Of a stretch of 64,000 nucleotides of DNA, positions 58,161 through 64,000 are shown one piece after another. The stretch is from assembly GCF_000471905.2 (NCBI RefSeq), contig NW_006497600.1:71359-135358 (forward strand). Direction: 5' to 3'. This DNA is from Amborella trichopoda. Lineage: Eukaryota > Streptophyta > Magnoliopsida > Amborellales > Amborellaceae. How positions within the stretch are numbered: position 1 is the stretch's first letter; every line of letters starts with the position of its first letter. The notes under the pieces were generated by a model. It had not been told where the DNA came from, searched no databases, and worked only from the letters and a program-made list of their open reading frames with translations. The translations under genes and the position numbers were made by a program.

Positions 58161-60925
58161 TTTTTTTTATGGGAAATTGATCAAAATACACCTCGTATAT
58201 GAATTATTTAACATTTTACCTTAGGTAGATTTTTATAAATTTAAAAATCCATTTTGATGGCTAGTTATTGGGTTTTCTAAATTTAATCACAAGAATAAAA
58301 TGGAATTTAAAATTAGACAAAAAATGCATTATTAAATAGTTCAAATAATAGACAATAAATTTCCCTTTTATTATTCTGCAGGTACCCTTTTCTCCCTCTA
58401 GTTTGTGGACTTCCATGCTTCCCTTTACTCAACATGAAAAATAGCATCTTTTTGCCTTGCACAGTTGCACTCCATCAGGCGCCAATAAAGTCATTCTTAT
58501 TCCAGGGGCCGGAATCGGAGGCCAAAAGAGCGATACATCTTTTGTTTTGGTGGTTTGGAGAAACGCACACAAAAGGATTAAGAATAGGTGGCAAATTTTT
58601 AAAGTGATTGTATACTTTAATTTTTTTTTGTATAAAAGTGTGCTCTCGAATCCGGTAGATGCACAACATCATTGAAAGGTTTTTTCTAGCTAATTGGGGT
58701 TGGCTGATAATTGCTTTCAAAATCTCAAGTATTATCAACATCATATGTCCGACCACATGAGTGAAAGAAAGACTCATGTGATTTAGCTTTCTTCACTGCC
58801 TAGATCACTCACAAGTAGTCTTTTTATAATATAATAACTTCAAATAAAATAAAAGAAAATAATACAATAGGATTTCAATAACAAATAAAAGGTACAACCT
58901 ATATTTGAGAATAAAAGACATAATAAATAAATATTCAAGAAACAAAAGAATGTATCGAATATTACCTCAACAGGGTTTTTTACACCCTACACCGAGTCAC
59001 CACCTTCGGATGGAGCAGGATCTAATGGTCAACTTTCAATCTCAACTGAAAAAACAAGTTTTGGACAAACCACACCAATAAAACATGAACACCTTGATCA
59101 TAAATCTCAAACCCTTAAGTGAACCCCCTTGATAACATAGTTTGAGAGAGATGCTTCTCTTTCTACCACAACCCTATAGACTTGACCCCAAGATGATACC
59201 ACAACCCTATAGACATGACCCCGAGATGAGAGATGAGAAAAAACACCATGGGAGCAAGAGAGAAACTCAAAAAATGAGTGGATAGTGGGGTGTGCTCCTT
59301 AGGCCTTTCATGAGAGAGAGATAAACTTTCTTAAGAGAGATATTCTAAGAGAGTAGGGTGTGCTCCCTTTTGTGGGTGAAAGAGAGATGGAAAGTTGTGG
59401 TGTAGAGATTTGGGGAAGAGACAACCCCTTTTTATAGTGCTTTTTAAGATTTTTCTTAGCTTTCCACTTATGTAAGATTGAATATGCACTGTTGATTTTG
59501 AGTGACTTATGAGGTGATATCAACATCCTATAAAAGATACTAGAACTATTATCCCCCACTTCCTAAACTATTTTCCCATCAATTAATTGAATAAGCAATT
59601 AATATATGATAATATTATCTTTTCTTATTTTATGCATAAGTCTTCTCATACATACCAAAATATCATTCAAATTTCTTCAAGGCTTAAGTTTTATTAAAAT
59701 GACACAAACTTATCTCTCAAGCTTTAGAGCTTGATTACAAAAAATAGATAGTGTCCTAGGTTGAGTGTGCCACCCATTGTGGCACAGAATGAGCCCAACC
59801 CAATTTGCTATGGTGGGCGCAAAAGCTCTATTGGCCCTCTCATACAATTATATTATTATATATGTTTTTTAAAATAATAATCGTTATTTGAATATTTAAA
59901 TCATTATAAAATCAATATCTCTATTTTTATAAATCTAAATTTGATAAACAAAAAATTCAAAGATTCAAAAAAGTTCAAATAACAGTTATAAAAATTATAT
60001 ATTATTAAAATAAATAAAATAAAATAATTTGGTGGGAAAATGATCCATGTGGTCTAGGAGTAAATATCCACTTGGACACTCTATATCCAACTGCAAACTG
60101 CAAACTACGAACCACACATGCTTTCTCAAATTGACCAAGCGTTGCTCATGACTCACAGTCCCTGCAGGGGATCATTAGTGGGTCACTAAATTTTAGTCAA
60201 TGGGCAAGGGTTGCAGTCCTAGTATATGGATTTCAGGTGCCCCTTGGAGATGAAACCAATGTCATCCTAACCTGATGCAGTCTATTGCTTGATGGTCCAC
60301 ATGGGGTATTTCTCGCACATGCACACGCTTCACCCTGAAGGGTAGTTCGCTTTCCCGAAAATAGCTATCAATGTGCATGACGTGTGATGATACAAATGAT
60401 AAGGCTTTGACCCATCTCTGAAGGCCTCCATCACACATAAAGATCACACAGTCTATCGACTCACTGTTTCAGACATACTCCGACCTCATCAAGGGATGAC
60501 CTATATAATCATCATCGGTTTGTTTTTTTATGCCTAGGTAATATGAGTTTTCTCAAACCAGACTGACCTAGCACGTTAAGTATAGTTTAGTATCAGCAAA
60601 CATAGTTTGTTTAGTATGGTCTACGCGGCACGACACACTCATTGAGTTTATGTTCCCCTATATAATTCTTTTACTAGCACTCATAAGGTCCTTAATGGCT
60701 ATACACACCTAACAATGAGTGTATGACTAAAGCTGATTGCAACTTTCTTATACAAAAAATAAATAATGATATCATATACATGGGATACATGTATTGGTAT
60801 TTATTCCAAAGGTGAAAGGCATCCAATTCTTGGGTACGTTAACTTTATTACTGGTCCAGCTTGTTCAGATGTTGCTACAAATATTTGTGGAGGTACTCCA
60901 AATGCACATCAACTTTTGTAGATCG
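58161..60925. other. Intergenic, no gene seen
   Basis: Contains a doubled block of about 36 bp (CACAACCCTATAGACTTGAC, 59166-59225), GAGAGA tracts (59230-59400), and an AT-rich inverted pair (59860-59900 against 59970-60000) that may be another small MITE. Open frames such as 59308-59559 and 60262-60447 show no family features. Confidence 0.35.
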
Positions 60926-60926
60926 A

Positions 60927-61146
60927 TTGTAGGTGCGGCAATGGACCCGGACTCAGCTCGGGACTCAACAAATAGACCCGACCCAGGTCTGGGTATGGGT
61001 CCAAATATTGAACCCGACATGTCGGGTCTAGGTCGAACACTATTTGGGTCTGGGTGGGTCCGCATCGGGTCAGGTCTAGGTCTTAGTCCAAGTTATATCG
61101 TGAAAAGAAACCGACCCAAACCCGATACGACCCATTGCTACCCCTA
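60927..61146. repeat. MITE family B (hAT-like), copy 4
   Basis: The shortest and clearest copy: left TAGGTGCGGCAATGGACCC, inverted right TTTAGGGGTAGCAATGGGTC, with GGGTCTGGGT, CGGGTCAGGT and CCCGAC blocks between. No clear 8-bp duplication. Confidence 0.55.
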
Positions 61147-61414
61147 AATTCGCTGTCCTATGTTTCTAAAATTTAAGTTATATCGTGAGAAAAACCTCTG
61201 ACACCAGAGGAGCACCAACAATTTTTTCTTTTTGTGACTACCAGGTAGAGGCGCCTACATACTAGTGGGCCATATTTTCTTTTTCTGTTGTGGTTTTTTC
61301 TTGGATAGTGGTAGTAAGGGATAGCGGTTGAGTCCCTTACATTGTTATCAAGACTGGATCGGCTGGTCTTGTGCGGGATTTCGTAGGCATGGCCTAAAAA
61401 TTGAGTGTAGTTGA

Positions 61415-61740
61415 ACATGTTAAAGGATCCAGTTTCTATGCGGTCAAGCCCATGTACGTAGAAATGCTGGCCTCTTAATAAATCTATTTTTGAGATGGAT
61501 TTTAAAACTTAATTTTTAAAGACATATAATCTCTAACATGAAGATCATGAATATGAAAAAAATAAATAAATTTTAAAAATTAGAAATAACAATTATAGTA
61601 AGAAAGCATTTGGACCGTTAGTTTTCATTGTTTTTATATGGAACATCTACTTGCATCCATCTTTAAGATGGATGCTTTACACTTTCTAGACCGCATATAT
61701 AGAAATGCGGTCCAGCCTGCATGAAACAATTTTCCTATAT
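61415..61740. repeat. MITE family C, copy 3 (uninterrupted)
   Basis: Left TTTCTATGCGGTCAAGCCC. Right part with two stem-loops: an 11-bp-arm hairpin at 61653-61675 (CATCCATCTT / AAGATGGATG) and GACCGCAT ... ATGCGGTC at 61689-61712. Used as the reference that shows copy 2 is split. Confidence 0.65.
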
Positions 61741-62129
61741 TAAAATCAATGTTTAATTGGTTTTGGTTAGCGTCATCCGATGATTTTGATTGCTCGATGT
61801 TGGAGGTTTTCTTCCTATACATTTTATATTTTTAAATTATTATCTTTATTTTTTTATTTTCTAGAATTCCATCCAACCAATTTAATTGATGTTTAGACAG
61901 GTTTTGACCGATACTAAATTTCTCACCAATTCAATGGCCAGATCCCAGAGCACCGCTTTCTACTAGTACGTTTGAAATTCCACCTTAGAAGGGGAGTGAG
62001 AGGAAGGGTAAGGTTGAGGCCCACTTTGGGCAAACCACCAAGTTTGACATCTAATCTTTTCTTGACATATTTGTCCACGAATTCTTACACCAATTTTCTC
62101 CTTCTTTCTTCTTCTTTTCTTTTATTTTC

Positions 62130-62164
<35 letters not shown>

Positions 62165-62257
62165 CGCTTTTTCTACTGGATTTGTTGCAAAGTCAGGCTA
62201 GCTTGAACACATTTGAAAGTTCGTTGCTTTGATGTACGTTGTGCAGTAGGCAATAAT

Positions 62258-62525
62258 ATCAGTATGGCGACGGGTTGGCCAGCTTTGGCCCTAGCCAGGC
62301 CCTTGTCCCCATAGGCCTAACTTTGGGTCGGGCTGGATTGGGCCAAAAATAAATAAAAGGAAATAAAAGAAAAAGCAATACAAAAAGAGAACCATGCCTT
62401 GCCAAATCGGGCCAACACTGGCCCTATCCTGGCCGTTGGGCTACAGTTTATAAGCCTAGGCCCTACTTTTACCATGCCATCCAGGTCAGGCCACTCCGCC
62501 CGGCCCACTGCCAGCCCTTGAACAA
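62258..62525. repeat. MITE family B (hAT-like), copy 5
   Basis: Left CAGTATGGCGACGGGTTGG, inverted right CAAGGGCTGGCAGTGGGCC, with GGGTCGGGCTGG, GGCCAAAAA and GGCCCTAT blocks between. The open frame across it on the minus strand is repeat-derived. Confidence 0.5.
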
Positions 62526-62529
62526 TACA

Positions 62530-64000
62530 CCTACTTTTGTTTTGAGAAATAATAATGCACCTAGTTGGTTGGTCCAACTTGTCTATGCTTCTCCTTATCC
62601 AACCATCCATTTTGAATGGAGGGCTAAGATTGTTCTTATCACAATGTCACGTCTCTACATTATTTTATTTTTAAATAAAAAATTTTGACACCAAATTTTG
62701 GGAGTCCAATCCTCTATTAAACTCTCACTTGTTAAACATATAAAAAAATATTCTCAATAAAATAAAATGACCAAAATATGTTTGAAAGTTTCAAGGGGTA
62801 TTTTGATCATTATATTCTATCAAAAAATTAATTTTAATATTTTTTATAGGTACACCCCAATGAGAAGACGACATGTACGAAATTTCATATTCATACAATT
62901 TGTATTAAAAAATTAAAAATAAAATTATTTGAAGTGTCGGATCTAGGATCAAACGGTGAGTCACTCACTTGATCAAAATTAGACGGCTGGATAATAGGGG
63001 AAGCATAGATCTTCTACGTTATAAAGGAAGCATAGAAACCATTCCCTTGTTTTGCCCCGAACTTACACAAATATCCTTTCAAACTTTCTTATTTAAAAAA
63101 AAAACCAAAAAAATCTCAATTTTTTTTTAAAAAAAAACAAAGCTCAAAATTTAATTATTTTAACTTTACTAGCATAGGCCATCTTTCATGGGTGGCGACA
63201 TTCAGTCTATTCGGAACTTCAAATCATATTTTTGTTTTAGTTTTTATTTTTTAAATATATTCATCTCGCGATGATGAGGGAATCTAAAAAGTTTGGTGTT
63301 AGACCAATCTGCTTAGGACCGCGACCAACGAAATTTTTTATTTATGAAAATAGATGGCAATATTCACTGCATTTTTTCTCGTCAAAACTCATCAATTTTG
63401 AAGATCTTTTTAATATTATTTTCACTATATTCTAGAGCAAAAATGATGGGGGTAGAATATATGAGGCAAACAAACGCCCCCGAGTACCTTCATTAAAGAG
63501 GATAGCAAATGTTGATTAGATCCGCTCTTAAGTGGACTAATCAAACTTGGATCACTTAGGTTAAACGGGTATCCGGGAAACAGGTCTAGATTAACAATTC
63601 GGCCAATTCTTCTATTGAGAATTGGCCAATAAAAAAAATGGGGGGATCATGATCACCTCAGACAAATATGTCGGGTCCAATTCTCGGTTCTGATTGAGAC
63701 CTTGGTTGGTTCCTAGTGATTCTATATCCATATCGGTCAATTCCGTTCTATTTCAAAAAAAAAAAAATACACCTATCTATTAACATTTTACCCATATTAT
63801 TGCGATTTAATTTCATAGTGCTGACCAACTAAAAATATTCACTTGGAATATTAGAAAAAGGCAAAATGTTAAATAGTGGAAAAATAAAGTATTCCAGGAC
63901 TTAATATATTCCCTATCAAATTTGATAAAAAGTAACCCTAATCACCAACAAGAGTTCCCCACCTGTAGAACGTACCACACGGTGTATCTGATATCCATTG
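62530..64000. other. Right-edge intergenic DNA, no gene seen
   Basis: AT-rich. A hairpin with 10-bp arms GGCCAATTCT (63601-63610) and AGAATTGGCC (63618-63627) sits in a GATCCGG/GGTTCC-rich patch (63590-63740), another member of the dispersed repeat near 3235. Confidence 0.35.

Overview
This is a window of flowering-plant nuclear DNA. The evidence is two intact intron-rich plant genes with GT-AG introns, long 5'UTR introns, TATA boxes, many AT-rich MITE-type repeats, GA/CT microsatellites, decayed LINEs of plant type, and two runs of N. I cannot name the species; the sucrose synthase only indicates an angiosperm.

Three host genes are visible, all on the minus strand. (1) At the left edge, about 1,245-2,600, is the 5' end of a gene whose acidic N-terminus resembles CPL4, an RNA polymerase II CTD phosphatase; the rest lies off the window. 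(2) At 9,200-18,740 is a complete sucrose synthase gene: 15 coding exons plus a non-coding first exon, 810 residues, CDPK-type site Ser11, E-X7-E motif at 675/683. An assembly gap (10,463-10,578) lies in its intron 13. (3) At about 40,175-52,835 is a UMP-CMP kinase gene whose small exons are spread over 12.6 kb. Its 7-kb third intron holds a LINE fragment, an RTE-type tail and tandem repeats.

The rest is repeat-derived. Family A is a MITE of about 400 bp with about ten copies. Its terminal repeats each contain a short palindrome whose sequence differs between copies while pairing is kept. Family B is a set of GC-rich, hAT-like MITEs with GGCAATGGG ends. Family C consists of hairpin-ended MITEs; the copy upstream of the kinase promoter is split by another inverted-repeat element. 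A Mutator-type MITE occurs twice with clear target duplications, once inside a family A copy. There is also a fold-back MITE, a 5'-truncated LINE (30,681-32,365) with an 18-bp target duplication, RTE-type remnants, and several minisatellites (7.64-8.42 kb, 30.4-30.65 kb, 33.1-33.9 kb, 37.0-38.76 kb).

The genes form no pathway cluster. Sucrose synthase makes UDP-glucose from sucrose and UDP, and UMP-CMP kinase makes UDP from UMP, so they share the UDP pool, but 21 kb of repeats separate them and I read the proximity as chance. The most unusual signal is the covarying terminal palindrome of MITE family A.
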